This document shows, one piece after another, positions 33,548-41,693 of a DNA stretch of 48,334 nucleotides. The DNA is taken from NCBI GenBank assembly GCA_900544685.1, contig UQWA01000024.1, positions 1 through 48,334 on the forward strand, written 5' to 3'. This stretch comes from an uncultured Lachnospiraceae bacterium. Lineage in GTDB: Bacteria > Bacillota > Clostridia > Lachnospirales > Lachnospiraceae. Position numbers and translations under genes: made by a program. Position 1 is the first letter of the stretch. The number at the start of each line of letters is the position of its first letter. The notes beneath the pieces were generated by a model that worked only from the letters and a program-made list of their open reading frames with translations, was not told where the DNA came from and did no database searches.

Positions 33548-34236
33548 TGAGTAAAATTTTAATTGTAGAAGATGAAGAAAGTATTGCGGAACTGGAAAAG
33601 GATTATCTGGAACTTAGTGGATTCCAGGTAGAGACAGAAAAACAGGGAGATATTGGATTGAAGCGGGCAATAGATGAGGATTTTGATCTGGTGATTCTGG
33701 ATCTGATGCTTCCGGGAGTGGATGGATTCGAGATCTGTAAGAAAGTAAGAGAGACCAAGAATATCCCAATTCTCATGGTATCCGCCAAAAAGGATGATAT
33801 TGATAAGATTCGCGGTCTGGGAATGGGCGCAGATGATTATATGACCAAGCCGTTCAGCCCAAGTGAGCTGGTTGCAAGAGTAAAAGCACATCTGGCACGT
33901 TACCAGAGACTGGTGAATTCTAATGTGAAGGAAAATGATATTGTCGAGATCCGTGGAATTAAGATTGATAAGACAGCCAGAAGAGTCTGGATCAACGGAG
34001 AGGAGAAGAACTTTACTACCAAGGAATTTGATCTTCTGACTTTCCTGGCAGAGAATCCGAATCATGTATTCACCAAAGAAGAATTATTCCGGGAGATTTG
34101 GGATATGGAATCCATCGGAGATATTGCAACGGTAACTGTGCATATCAAGAAGATTCGTGAGAAGATCGAATTTGATACTGCTAAGCCACAGTATATAGAG
34201 ACCATTTGGGGCGTGGGATATCGCTTCAAAGTATAA
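33547..34236 (+). CDS. OmpR/PhoB-family response regulator
   Basis: 229 residues. Receiver domain 1-115 with acidic pocket EDEES, phosphoacceptor Asp52 (VILDLMLPG) and conserved Lys in MTKPFSP; C-terminal winged helix 130-229 (EKNFTTKEFDLLTFLAENPNHVFTKEEL, ending ETIWGVGYRFKV). Its ATG shares one base with the kinase stop, so the pair is translationally coupled. DNA targets unknown. Confidence 0.95.
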   Translation: MSKILIVEDEESIAELEKDYLELSGFQVETEKQGDIGLKRAIDEDFDLVILDLMLPGVDGFEICKKVRETKNIPILMVSAKKDDIDKIRGLGMGADDYMTKPFSPSELVARVKAHLARYQRLVNSNVKENDIVEIRGIKIDKTARRVWINGEEKNFTTKEFDLLTFLAENPNHVFTKEELFREIWDMESIGDIATVTVHIKKIREKIEFDTAKPQYIETIWGVGYRFKV

Positions 34237-34260
34237 AACAGGAATACAGTAAAGCATATT

Positions 34261-34289
34261 TTGACACCTGTAATTATTTATATTAAAAT
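34261..34289 (+). promoter_or_regulatory. Promoter of the Fe-S aldo/keto reductase gene
   Basis: TTGACA (34261-34266), 17 nt, TAAAAT (34284-34289), 42 nt before the ATG at 34331, which has AGGAGG. Confidence 0.7.
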
Positions 34290-34330
34290 AATGTCATATA
34301 ATTTACAATATACAGGCAGGAGGATAGAAT

Positions 34331-35359
34331 ATGAATCAGGTTACATTAGGAAAAACAGGGATTACCGTTCCGCAAAATGCATTCGGTGCCCTTCCGGTAC
34401 AGCGTGTCTGTCAGGACTATGCAGTGAAACTGCTGCGCAGAGCCTACGAAGGAGGCATGCGTTTTTTTGACACTGCAAGAGCCTATAGTGACAGTGAAAT
34501 CAAAGTGGGAGAAGCATTTGACGGTATGCGGGAAAAAGTATACATTGCTACCAAGACCGCGGCAAAGACTCCGGAAGACTTCTGGAAGGATCTTGAGACT
34601 TCCCTGAAGAATCTGCGTACCGATTATATTGACATTTATCAGTTACACTGTGTGCCACAGTGCTACAGACCTGGAGATGGAACCGGAATGTATGAATGTC
34701 TGGTAAAAGCCAAAGAAGAAGGAAAGATCCGTCATATTGGTATCACCGCCCACAAGCTTGGTGTGGCAGAAGAGATCGTAGAAAGCGGTCTGTATGAGAC
34801 ATTACAGTATCCGTTCAGCTATCTGTCATCGGAGAGAGAAAAGGCACTGGTAAGAGCCTGCAAAGAAAAAAATATGGGATTCATTGCCATGAAGGGTCTG
34901 GCAGGAGGTCTGATTAACCGCTCAGAAGCAGCTATGGCATTCATGACCCAGTATGACAATGCACTTCCGATCTGGGGAATCCAGAAAGAGACAGAACTGG
35001 AAGAATGGCTGGGATATATGGACAATACACCGTCCATGACACCAGAACTGACTGCATATATCGAAAAAGAACAAAAAGAACTGAGTGGAGATTTTTGCCG
35101 TGGTTGTGGATATTGCATGCCATGTCCTGCTGGTATTCAGATCAATACCTGTGCAAGGATGTCTCTGATGCTTCGCCGTGCACCGTCCCAGAACTGGCTG
35201 ACACCTGCCATGCAGGAAGAAATGCGCAAGGTCGAAGGATGTCTTCACTGTGGCAAGTGTAAAAAGAAATGTCCGTATGAATTAAACACACCGGAACTTC
35301 TGAAGAAGAACTATGAAGACTATAAAAAAGTACTGTCAGGAGAAGTAAAAGTACAGTAA
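34331..35359 (+). CDS. Aldo/keto reductase with C-terminal 2x[4Fe-4S] ferredoxin motifs
   Basis: 342 residues. The N-terminal AKR barrel shows the tetrad: Asp and Tyr in FFDTARAYSDSE, Lys in IATKTAAK and His in YQLHCVPQ. The C-terminal 90 residues carry two cysteine clusters, C256xxC259xxC262xxxC265 (CRGCGYCMPC) and C304xxC307xxC310xxxC314 (CLHCGKCKKKC), typical of ferredoxin-type 4Fe-4S binding though each is followed by Pro only in part (CPAG, CPYE). Such AKR-ferredoxin fusions are common in anaerobic Firmicutes; substrate unknown. Monocistronic, ended by a bidirectional terminator. Confidence 0.88.
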   Translation: MNQVTLGKTGITVPQNAFGALPVQRVCQDYAVKLLRRAYEGGMRFFDTARAYSDSEIKVGEAFDGMREKVYIATKTAAKTPEDFWKDLETSLKNLRTDYIDIYQLHCVPQCYRPGDGTGMYECLVKAKEEGKIRHIGITAHKLGVAEEIVESGLYETLQYPFSYLSSEREKALVRACKEKNMGFIAMKGLAGGLINRSEAAMAFMTQYDNALPIWGIQKETELEEWLGYMDNTPSMTPELTAYIEKEQKELSGDFCRGCGYCMPCPAGIQINTCARMSLMLRRAPSQNWLTPAMQEEMRKVEGCLHCGKCKKKCPYELNTPELLKKNYEDYKKVLSGEVKVQ

Positions 35360-35365
35360 AATACG

Positions 35366-35412
35366 AAAAATCATGCTTTGCAGGAATTTATCCCGCGGAG
35401 CATGATTTTTTT
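35366..35412. terminator. Bidirectional terminator
   Basis: AAAAATCATGCT (35366-35377) pairs with AGCATGATTTTT (35399-35410), with A- and T-runs on both sides, between convergent genes. Confidence 0.85.
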
Positions 35413-35425
35413 ATCGTGAACAGAA

Positions 35426-36013
35426 TTACAGATTCAGAGACGCTTTAATTTCAGAAAAATTCTTCACTGCAGGCTGGCATTCCAGATGCTTTCCGATTGT
35501 TTTTTCCATCCAGACAATATCATACCAGCGGTTGAATTTGTAACCGCATTTGTGAAAATGAGCAGTATGTGTATAGCCCAGATGTTCGTGGAAATGCACA
35601 CTGTCTTCTGTCAGGTAAGGATCTTCCCCAATGGGAAAGGCAATGCAGGCGTATAGATTTAATATACCCATAGCAGACAACGCCTGCTCCAGAGCATCAT
35701 GGAGCTTACGTCCAATGCCCATTCTCTTACAATTCTGATCTATATAGATGGAAGTCTCCACCGACCAGTCATAGGCCTGACGGCCATGCAGAATCCCTAC
35801 ATAGCAGTAGCCGACGATCTGTCCATTTACTTCGGCAACCAGATAAGGATATTTTTTTAAAGTCCCCCGGATGCGGTCCGCGAATTCTTCAACAGACGGG
35901 ACATCATATTCAAAAGACACTGCGGTATCCGTAATATAAGGGGCATAAATGGCAAGTAATGCAGGGGCATCAGCCGGGGTGGCGGTGCGGATGGTAATAG
36001 TTGTTGTATTCAT
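35426..36013 (-). CDS. GNAT-family N-acetyltransferase (phosphinothricin acetyltransferase-like)
   Basis: 195 residues. N-terminal TIRTATPADAPALLAIYAPYI and TAVSFEYD are typical of the Pat/YncA group that acetylates phosphinothricin, methionine sulfoximine or related amines. Acetyl-CoA loop is CKRMGIGRKLHDAL (motif A RxxGxG/A); IAFPIGEDPY and the HFHKCGYKFNRWYDIVWMEK end complete the family pattern. AGGAGG is 6 nt before the ATG; a consensus-like promoter is upstream. Substrate not determinable. Confidence 0.88.
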   Translation of the reverse strand: MNTTTITIRTATPADAPALLAIYAPYITDTAVSFEYDVPSVEEFADRIRGTLKKYPYLVAEVNGQIVGYCYVGILHGRQAYDWSVETSIYIDQNCKRMGIGRKLHDALEQALSAMGILNLYACIAFPIGEDPYLTEDSVHFHEHLGYTHTAHFHKCGYKFNRWYDIVWMEKTIGKHLECQPAVKNFSEIKASLNL

Positions 36014-36081
36014 GGAAAACCTCCTGCTTGAGTCAAATATGTGTGTAACCTTGTGCTCTGCAAAGCGTTTATCTGTCTACT

Positions 36082-36109
36082 ATTATAGGACGAGTGTAAT
36101 AGATGTCAA
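36082..36109 (-). promoter_or_regulatory. Promoter of the GNAT gene
   Basis: On the minus strand TTGACA (36109-36104), 16 nt, TATAAT (36087-36082). Confidence 0.75.
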
Positions 36110-36182
36110 TAAAGAAGGCAGGATGAACAGATTATGTTAGAAGAAACTGTATATGTTATCTTCAAATAGTTATCACATGCAA

Positions 36183-36196
36183 AGGGAACGGTTACA
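36183..36196. promoter_or_regulatory. Auxiliary CRE-like site
   Basis: AGGGAACGGTTACA differs at two fixed positions from TGNAANCGNWNNCA and resembles the other sites of this locus; it lies about 100 bp upstream of the lacI promoter. It is weak alone, but four related sites in 1.3 kb is suggestive. The rest of the 36014-36345 gap is A/T-rich without recognisable features apart from the promoters and operator listed. Confidence 0.35.
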
Positions 36197-36282
36197 TATT
36201 TGAAAATCACATTTTTGTTGTACATTATTTACAATAAAACAAATGTAAAACTATTGTAAATATACGAAAAGCAAATAATATA

Positions 36283-36311
36283 TTGACAGGAGTTCAAAAC
36301 TGATATATGCT
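36283..36311 (+). promoter_or_regulatory. lacI-family gene promoter
   Basis: TTGACA (36283-36288), 17 nt, TATGCT (36306-36311); start expected near 36318. Confidence 0.65.
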
Positions 36312-36326
36312 TTAAATAACAAGAAA

Positions 36327-36340
36327 AGGAAACGGTTTCA
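36327..36340. promoter_or_regulatory. CRE/LacI-type operator over the regulator's ribosome site
   Basis: AGGAAACGGTTTCA fits the CRE consensus TGNAANCGNWNNCA except its first base. It lies just downstream of the predicted start of transcription and overlaps the AAGGA ribosome site of the LacI-family gene, fitting autorepression or catabolite repression. Confidence 0.6.
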
Positions 36341-36345
36341 CAATT

Positions 36346-37365
36346 ATGATAACGATCAAAGATGTAGCAGAACTTGCAGGAGTTTCGAAAGCGACAGTAT
36401 CAAGAGCATTAAATAATAGTGGCTATGTGTCACCAGAGACAAAGAAGAAGATAGATGAGATTATTGAGAAGTATCATTATCTTCCTTCAGCATCTGCGGT
36501 AAATTTATCAAAGCAGGAGACAACCACAATCGGAGTGGTTGTGCCTGAGATAGGAAATCTTTTTTATGCAGATATTGTTCAGGGAATTACCCGCAAGGCA
36601 GATGAGTTGGATCTTTCATTGGTCTTGTTTGATACAGGAAATAACATGGAGCGAGAAGAAAAAGCGATTCGAGTGTTGCAGCAGCAGCGTGTAAAAGGAA
36701 TCATTTTGGGACCCTCCATTGATTATGCAGAGAGCAAGCGCGGAAAGAAGTTGCTAAAGCAGCTGACAGATATGCATCTTCCAATTGTAATTATTGACCG
36801 AGACTTTGAGCAGATGCCATGGGATGCGGTAATCTATGAGAATTATCAGAGTTCTTATCGCGCAGCGCAGGAGTTATATAGAGCAGGGAATCGTACCGTG
36901 GCAATGATTGCCGGCGATATGAATCTTAAAATTGGACGAGATCGTTTAGATGGATTCCGAAAAGGTGCTCAGGATTGTGGATTGGAATTAAAAGAAGAAG
37001 ATATATTTTACGGGAATTTTTCAATGGAAGACAGTTATCAACTGGCGAAGAAATTATTGACAAGAGAAGAACTTCCGGATGCACTTTATACTTGTAATAA
37101 TGCTACAACACTTGGATTTTTGAAGGCAGCCAAAGAAGTCAAAAGAAAAGCGGGAGTAGATATTGCTCTTATAGGAAATGACCGTATTGATATTGTAGAT
37201 ATTCTTGGAATGAATATCAGCTGGATTTACAGAGATACATATAATATGGGTTACACTGCGATGCAGCTTCTGCAGGAAAGATTTGAGCATCCAGATAGAC
37301 CAAGAAGTCTGTGTATGATACCATATCAGGTTGAGTTGAACGGATCAGAAAAAAAGAAAAAGTAA
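36346..37365 (+). CDS. LacI-family transcriptional regulator
   Basis: 339 residues. Headpiece ITIKDVAELAGVSKATVSRALNNSGYVSPETKKKI at residues 2-36 with hinge helix near SAVNLSKQ; effector domain from about residue 60 (TIGVVVPEIGNLFYADIVQGI) of periplasmic sugar-binding type. First gene of the rare-sugar locus, followed by operator-like repeats and the AKR-kinase-DeoC-epimerase-ABC operon, which it presumably represses until a sugar is present (inference). Its stop lies in an A/T hairpin (37350-37377). Confidence 0.92.
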   Translation: MITIKDVAELAGVSKATVSRALNNSGYVSPETKKKIDEIIEKYHYLPSASAVNLSKQETTTIGVVVPEIGNLFYADIVQGITRKADELDLSLVLFDTGNNMEREEKAIRVLQQQRVKGIILGPSIDYAESKRGKKLLKQLTDMHLPIVIIDRDFEQMPWDAVIYENYQSSYRAAQELYRAGNRTVAMIAGDMNLKIGRDRLDGFRKGAQDCGLELKEEDIFYGNFSMEDSYQLAKKLLTREELPDALYTCNNATTLGFLKAAKEVKRKAGVDIALIGNDRIDIVDILGMNISWIYRDTYNMGYTAMQLLQERFEHPDRPRSLCMIPYQVELNGSEKKKK

Positions 37366-37377
37366 TTTTTCTTTTTT
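37350..37377 (+). terminator. A/T hairpin over the lacI stop codon
   Basis: AAAAAAGAAAAA (37350-37361) pairs perfectly with TTTTTCTTTTTT (37366-37377) around the GTAA that contains the stop. The T-rich 3' arm could act as a weak terminator. Confidence 0.45.
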
Positions 37378-37402
37378 CTAAAATATGAAACCGATTACAC
37401 CA
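37374..37402 (+). promoter_or_regulatory. 29-nt direct repeat copy 1 with CRE/LacI operator
   Basis: The repeat is identical to 37430-37458 apart from one base. It contains TGAAACCGATTACA (37386-37399), a perfect match to TGNAANCGNWNNCA. Confidence 0.75.
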
Positions 37403-37429
37403 TATAGGGACAAAATTCCCGGCTATATA

Positions 37430-37458
37430 TTTTCTAAAATATGAAACCGGTTACACCA
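37430..37458 (+). promoter_or_regulatory. 29-nt direct repeat copy 2 with CRE/LacI operator
   Basis: Contains TGAAACCGGTTACA (37442-37455) with the palindromic core AACCGGTT, again a perfect CRE match. The 56-bp period (about five helical turns) puts both sites on one DNA face, suited to cooperative or looped binding just ahead of the operon. Confidence 0.8.
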
Positions 37459-37487
37459 ACAGATAGAATATAGAAAGGAAGAAAAAT

Positions 37488-38474
37488 ATGATTTACAAAA
37501 AAGTCGCAAAGATAAACGAAGAAATATCAGCAATCGGTATTGGATGCTGGAACATGGGTGGTGACTGGGATTCATCAGAGGAAAGTAAGTCTATTGACGT
37601 AATACATGCAGCTATCGATATGGGAGTGAATTTATTTGATGTGGCTCCTGTATATGGATGGGGAAATTCAGAAAAAGTTCTCGGAAAGGCATTAAAACAG
37701 GATGGCCTGAGAAATAAAGTCCTGATTGCATCAAAAGCCGGATTGACATGGGATAAACCGCATCATACTGCCAACAATCTATCAAAAGAAAGTCTGTTAA
37801 AAGAAATCGATGATTCTCTGATGCGCCTTCAGACAGATCATATAGATATTTATCAGATGCACTGGCCAGATCCGAACGTGCCATTGGAAGAAACGGCAGA
37901 AGCATTGAATATTATGAAAAAAGCGGGAAAAATTCGTTACGTAGGATTGAGTAATTTCGCACAGAAAGATGTAGAAAAAATGATGGAATATATTTCTGTT
38001 GACTGTCAGCAGAGTCTATATAATATGCTTGAGAGAAATCCGGCAACCTATCATGGAATTCCACTGGATTATCGAACAGAGAAAGAAGTATTTCCGGTAG
38101 TAAAGAAGTATGGTCAGGCATTTTTACCTTACAGCCCATTGATGCAGGGGCTTTTGGCAGGAAAGTTTCTGGATGGAATGACAATTTCAAAGCATGATAT
38201 CCGTAATGAAAACCCTAAATTTTCAGGAGAAACTTTTAAAGTATATCAGGAAGGTGCCAGAAAATTAAAGGCATTTGCAGATGAGATTGGAAAACCGATG
38301 AATGAAATGACGCTGAACTGGACAAGACAGCGTGAAGAAGTGACATCCATTATTGGAGGTGCATCTTCTCTGGAACAGCTGAAGCACAATATTCATTGTA
38401 CAGAATGGAATCTGACAGATGAAGAAATTGCAAAAATTAATGAAATTTTAGTACCATTTGAAAATATGGATTAA
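37488..38474 (+). CDS. Aldo/keto reductase of the sugar operon
   Basis: 328 residues, AKR barrel with tetrad Asp51 and Tyr56 (LFDVAPVYG), Lys83 (ASKAG) and His125 (QMHWPD); NADPH-binding region SIIGGASSLEQLKHN near the C-terminus. In this context it probably oxidises or reduces a sugar or sugar-derived aldehyde. Unlike the protein at 34331 it has no Fe-S tail. AAGGAAG ribosome site; first gene of the operon after the operator repeats; 28 nt to the kinase gene. Exact substrate unknown. Confidence 0.88.
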   Translation: MIYKKVAKINEEISAIGIGCWNMGGDWDSSEESKSIDVIHAAIDMGVNLFDVAPVYGWGNSEKVLGKALKQDGLRNKVLIASKAGLTWDKPHHTANNLSKESLLKEIDDSLMRLQTDHIDIYQMHWPDPNVPLEETAEALNIMKKAGKIRYVGLSNFAQKDVEKMMEYISVDCQQSLYNMLERNPATYHGIPLDYRTEKEVFPVVKKYGQAFLPYSPLMQGLLAGKFLDGMTISKHDIRNENPKFSGETFKVYQEGARKLKAFADEIGKPMNEMTLNWTRQREEVTSIIGGASSLEQLKHNIHCTEWNLTDEEIAKINEILVPFENMD

Positions 38475-38502
38475 AGTTTTATTGATGTAATGGGGGAATG
38501 AA

Positions 38503-40023
38503 ATGACAAAGTTTTTAATTGCACATGACCTGGGGACTTCGGGCGATAAAGCAACGTTATTTACCACAGATGGAGAACTGGTAAAAAGTATTACATATGT
38601 GTATGATACAGATTTTTTTAACAGTACCTGGGCAGAACAGAATCCGGATGACTGGTGGAAAGCAATTTGTGAAAATAATGAGGAACTTCTGAAAGAAATA
38701 GATAAGAAACAGGTAGCTGGTATGGCTTTCAGTGGTCAGATGATGGGATGTGTTCCGGTTGATAAAAATGGAAGAGCTTTAAGACCGGCAATTATCTGGG
38801 CAGACCAGAGAAGTCAGGATCAGGAGAAGCAGATCAAAGATAAAATTGATGAACAGGAATTTTACCGGATTGTAGGACACAAAATAAGTGCCTCGTACAG
38901 CATTGAAAAATTAATGTGGATAAGAGATCACGAACCGGAAGTATTTCAGAATACTTATAAGATGCTTCAACCAAAGGATTATGTGATTTATAAACTGACA
39001 GGAAAATTTCTGACAGATTATACGGATGCATCCGGTACAAACTGTTTGGATTTGAATGAACTCAAATGGTCAGAAAGAATTTTGGCAGCGGCAGAAATCG
39101 GAGAAGAAAAATTACCGGATTTGTATCCATCTACGCATGTGGCAGGCGAGGTGACAGGCAGTGTTGCAGCAGAATGCGGATTGGCACCGGGAACACCGAT
39201 TATCATTGGAGGCGGTGATGGAGTATGTGCGGCAGTAGGAGCAGGAAGTGTCAGAGAGGGAGATACTTTTAATTATCTTGGATCCTCCTCCTGGGTAGCA
39301 ATGACCAGTGCAAAACCGATTTTTGATCCACAGCTTCGAACATATAACTGGGCACATATGGTTCCGGGAATGTATTCGCCGAATGGAACTATGCAGGCAG
39401 CAGGCAATTCCTATCAGTTTATCAAGAAAACAATATGCAAAGATCTGGAAAAAGAGGCAGCAGAAAACGGTATCAGTGCATACGAACTGATGAACCGGGA
39501 AATAGAGAAATCACCGGTTGGAGCAAATGGATTATTGTATCTGCCATACATTCTAGGAGAGCGAAGTCCAAGATGGAATACGAATGCAAGAGGCGCTTTT
39601 GTAGGCTTGAAAATGGAACATACCAGAGGTGATATGCTCCGTGCCACAATTGAAGGAATTTTGATGAATTTATGTATTATACTGGATGTTTTCCGAAAGG
39701 ACATGGACATCACAGAGTTAAACGTAATTGGTGGATTAGCAAAAGGCGATGTGGTAAGAAGGGCATTGGCAGACATCTATGGAGTTCGAGCAAAGAGATT
39801 AAACTGGCTGGATGAGGCAACTTCCATGGGAGCAGCTGTTTGTGCAGGAGTAGGTGCAGGAGTATTGGAAGATTTTGGAGCAATTCATCGTTTCATCAAA
39901 GTAGATGATGTGCTTGAACCAGATATGGAACACCATAAACGCTATAATGAACTAAAACAATATTTTGACGAATGTTACACTGGATTGCTGAAAACTTATG
40001 ATAATTTGGCACAGTGGAAATAA
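38503..40023 (+). CDS. FGGY-family carbohydrate kinase (xylulokinase-like)
   Basis: 506 residues. N-terminal actin-like fold: AHDLGTSGDKATLF phosphate-1 loop and WAEQNPDDWW; the catalytic base Asp239 lies in GGGDGVCAAVGAG; second half contains GSSSWVAMTS, LYLPYILGERSP and the FGGY signature-like NVIGGLAKGDVVRRALADI. Such enzymes phosphorylate ketoses or polyols (xylulose, ribulose, erythritol, fuculose, AI-2). Neighbours are an AKR and DeoC, both 28 nt or less away, so its product is probably passed to the aldolase or a further step (inference). Confidence 0.88.
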   Translation: MTKFLIAHDLGTSGDKATLFTTDGELVKSITYVYDTDFFNSTWAEQNPDDWWKAICENNEELLKEIDKKQVAGMAFSGQMMGCVPVDKNGRALRPAIIWADQRSQDQEKQIKDKIDEQEFYRIVGHKISASYSIEKLMWIRDHEPEVFQNTYKMLQPKDYVIYKLTGKFLTDYTDASGTNCLDLNELKWSERILAAAEIGEEKLPDLYPSTHVAGEVTGSVAAECGLAPGTPIIIGGGDGVCAAVGAGSVREGDTFNYLGSSSWVAMTSAKPIFDPQLRTYNWAHMVPGMYSPNGTMQAAGNSYQFIKKTICKDLEKEAAENGISAYELMNREIEKSPVGANGLLYLPYILGERSPRWNTNARGAFVGLKMEHTRGDMLRATIEGILMNLCIILDVFRKDMDITELNVIGGLAKGDVVRRALADIYGVRAKRLNWLDEATSMGAAVCAGVGAGVLEDFGAIHRFIKVDDVLEPDMEHHKRYNELKQYFDECYTGLLKTYDNLAQWK

Positions 40024-40038
40024 GAAAGGAGCATGAAT

Positions 40039-40734
40039 ATGAACAAAAATGAAATCACACCGGAGAAACTTGCAAAAATGATTGATCAGACGTTACTGAA
40101 ACCTTATGTAACACTGGACGATCTGAGAGAGCACTGTGAAAAAGCAAAAGAATACAATTTTAAAACCGTTGCGATCAATAATGCACCAGTTCCATTTTGT
40201 AAAAAAGTGCTGGAAGGTTCTGATGTGCTCTGTGATGCAGCAGTAAGCTTTCCACTTGGTCAGTGCACGATTGATACGAAAGTGTTTGAAGCAAAGGATG
40301 TTATCGAAAAAGGTGCCGGCGAAGTAGATTATGTAGTGAATATTGTAGAATTAAAGAGCGGTAACTGGGATTATGTTGAAGAAGAAATGAGACGAATTGT
40401 AGAAGCCTGCAATGAAAAAGGTGTTACCAGTAAAGTGATTTTTGAGAACTGTTATCTTACAGATGATGAGAAGAAGAAACTTTGTGAGATCGCTTTGAAA
40501 GTAAAACCTACCTTTATAAAAACTTCTACAGGTTTCGGTACAGGCGGAGCAACAGTAGAAGACGTAAAACTGATGAAGTCCTGTGTAGGAGATGCAGTGA
40601 AGATCAAAGCGGCAGGAGGCATTCGAGATTATGACACTGCAATGGCAATGATTGAAGCCGGTGCGAGCAGAATCGGAACCAGCGCAGGAGTTAAAATTGT
40701 AGATGAATGCAGAGCCAGGATGGCAGAAAAATAG
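40039..40734 (+). CDS. deoC: Deoxyribose-phosphate aldolase
   Basis: 231 residues from ATG 40039, which has AGGAG at 7 nt; the ATG two codons earlier is only one base from it. Class I aldolase that cleaves 2-deoxyribose 5-phosphate to glyceraldehyde 3-phosphate and acetaldehyde. All catalytic residues are present: Schiff-base Lys161 (FIKTSTGF), Lys190 (KIKAAGGIR) and Asp97 (EVDYVVN), so it is a standard DERA and not a degenerate LsrF/FbaB-type protein. Its place in a ketose operon is unusual; see findings. Confidence 0.94.
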   Translation: MNKNEITPEKLAKMIDQTLLKPYVTLDDLREHCEKAKEYNFKTVAINNAPVPFCKKVLEGSDVLCDAAVSFPLGQCTIDTKVFEAKDVIEKGAGEVDYVVNIVELKSGNWDYVEEEMRRIVEACNEKGVTSKVIFENCYLTDDEKKKLCEIALKVKPTFIKTSTGFGTGGATVEDVKLMKSCVGDAVKIKAAGGIRDYDTAMAMIEAGASRIGTSAGVKIVDECRARMAEK

Positions 40735-40749
40735 GAGATAGTTAATTTG

Positions 40750-41625
40750 ATGAAATACGGAATCTATTATGCTTACTGGGAAAAGCAGTGGGGTGCAGAT
40801 TATCTGAAATATGTAAAAAAAGTAAAAGATCAGGGATTTGATATCCTGGAAATATCCTGTGCCGGATTAAAAGATATGCCGAAAGAAGAAATAGAGAAAC
40901 TTAAAGCATATAAAGATGAACTTGGTATTGAATTAACAGCAGGATATGGACCAAAGCCAACAGAAGATATTTCTTCATCTGATCCGGAAATTGTAAAAAA
41001 TGCATTTCAGTTTTGGAAAGAGACATTTCCGATATTAAAAGAACTGGATGTACATATTGTGGGAGGTGGACTCTACTCCAGCTGGCCGGCAGACTATTCT
41101 AAGGTGCCGGATAAAGAGGGAGATCTGGATCGAAGTATTCGAAATATGAAAGAACTTGCAAAAATGGCACAGGAATATGAACTGATCCTGGGAATGGAAG
41201 TCTTGAACCGACACGAAGGATACTTGATTAATACAGCAAAAGAAGGTGTTACATATGTAGATGCGGTAGGAGCAGAAAATGTGAAAGTAATGCTGGATAC
41301 CTATCACATGAATATGGAAGAAGATGATTTTGCAGAAGCAATCCTTACTGCAGGAAAAAAACTGGGACATTTTCATGTAGGAGAAAACAACCGAAAATTG
41401 CCTGGTCAGGGTCACATTATTCCGTGGAATCAAATCGGAGACGCATTAAGAAAAATCGAATATCAGGGAGCAGTGGTTATGGAACCGTTTGTCATCTGCG
41501 GAGGACAGGTGGGGAAAGATATACGAATTTGGCGAGATCTGAAAGATGATTGTAGCGAAGCAATTTTGGATCAGGAAGCAGCTCAATCCGTGCAGTATCT
41601 CAGAAAAACATTCGAACAGCAGTAA
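40750..41625 (+). CDS. Ketose 3-epimerase of the D-allulose/D-tagatose family
   Basis: 291 residues from ATG 40750; TTG at 40747 is an equally well spaced alternative to AGGAG. N-terminus MKYGIYYAYWEKQWGADY is the family hallmark. The metal quartet is complete: Glu150 (MEVLNR), Asp183 (MLDTYH), His209 (HFHVGENNRK) and Glu245 (VMEPF), matching Glu150/Asp183/His209/Glu244 reported for the D-allulose 3-epimerases of Agrobacterium and Clostridium cellulolyticum. Catalyses C3 epimerisation of free ketoses such as D-fructose/D-allulose or D-tagatose/D-sorbose, with Mn or Co. Preferred substrate uncertain. Between deoC and the ABC importer. Confidence 0.88.
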   Translation: MKYGIYYAYWEKQWGADYLKYVKKVKDQGFDILEISCAGLKDMPKEEIEKLKAYKDELGIELTAGYGPKPTEDISSSDPEIVKNAFQFWKETFPILKELDVHIVGGGLYSSWPADYSKVPDKEGDLDRSIRNMKELAKMAQEYELILGMEVLNRHEGYLINTAKEGVTYVDAVGAENVKVMLDTYHMNMEEDDFAEAILTAGKKLGHFHVGENNRKLPGQGHIIPWNQIGDALRKIEYQGAVVMEPFVICGGQVGKDIRIWRDLKDDCSEAILDQEAAQSVQYLRKTFEQQ

Positions 41626-41645
41626 TTTAAATATTTATGAAATAA

Positions 41646-41663
41646 AGTATCGTTAGTGATACT
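41646..41663 (+). other. Intercistronic stem-loop before the binding-protein gene
   Basis: AGTATC/GATACT around GTTAGT; a small stem followed by A-rich DNA and the AAGGAG ribosome site. Possibly an mRNA processing or stability element. Confidence 0.4.
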
Positions 41664-41693
41664 AAAAAATAAAAAGTAAAGGAGAAACAAAAA

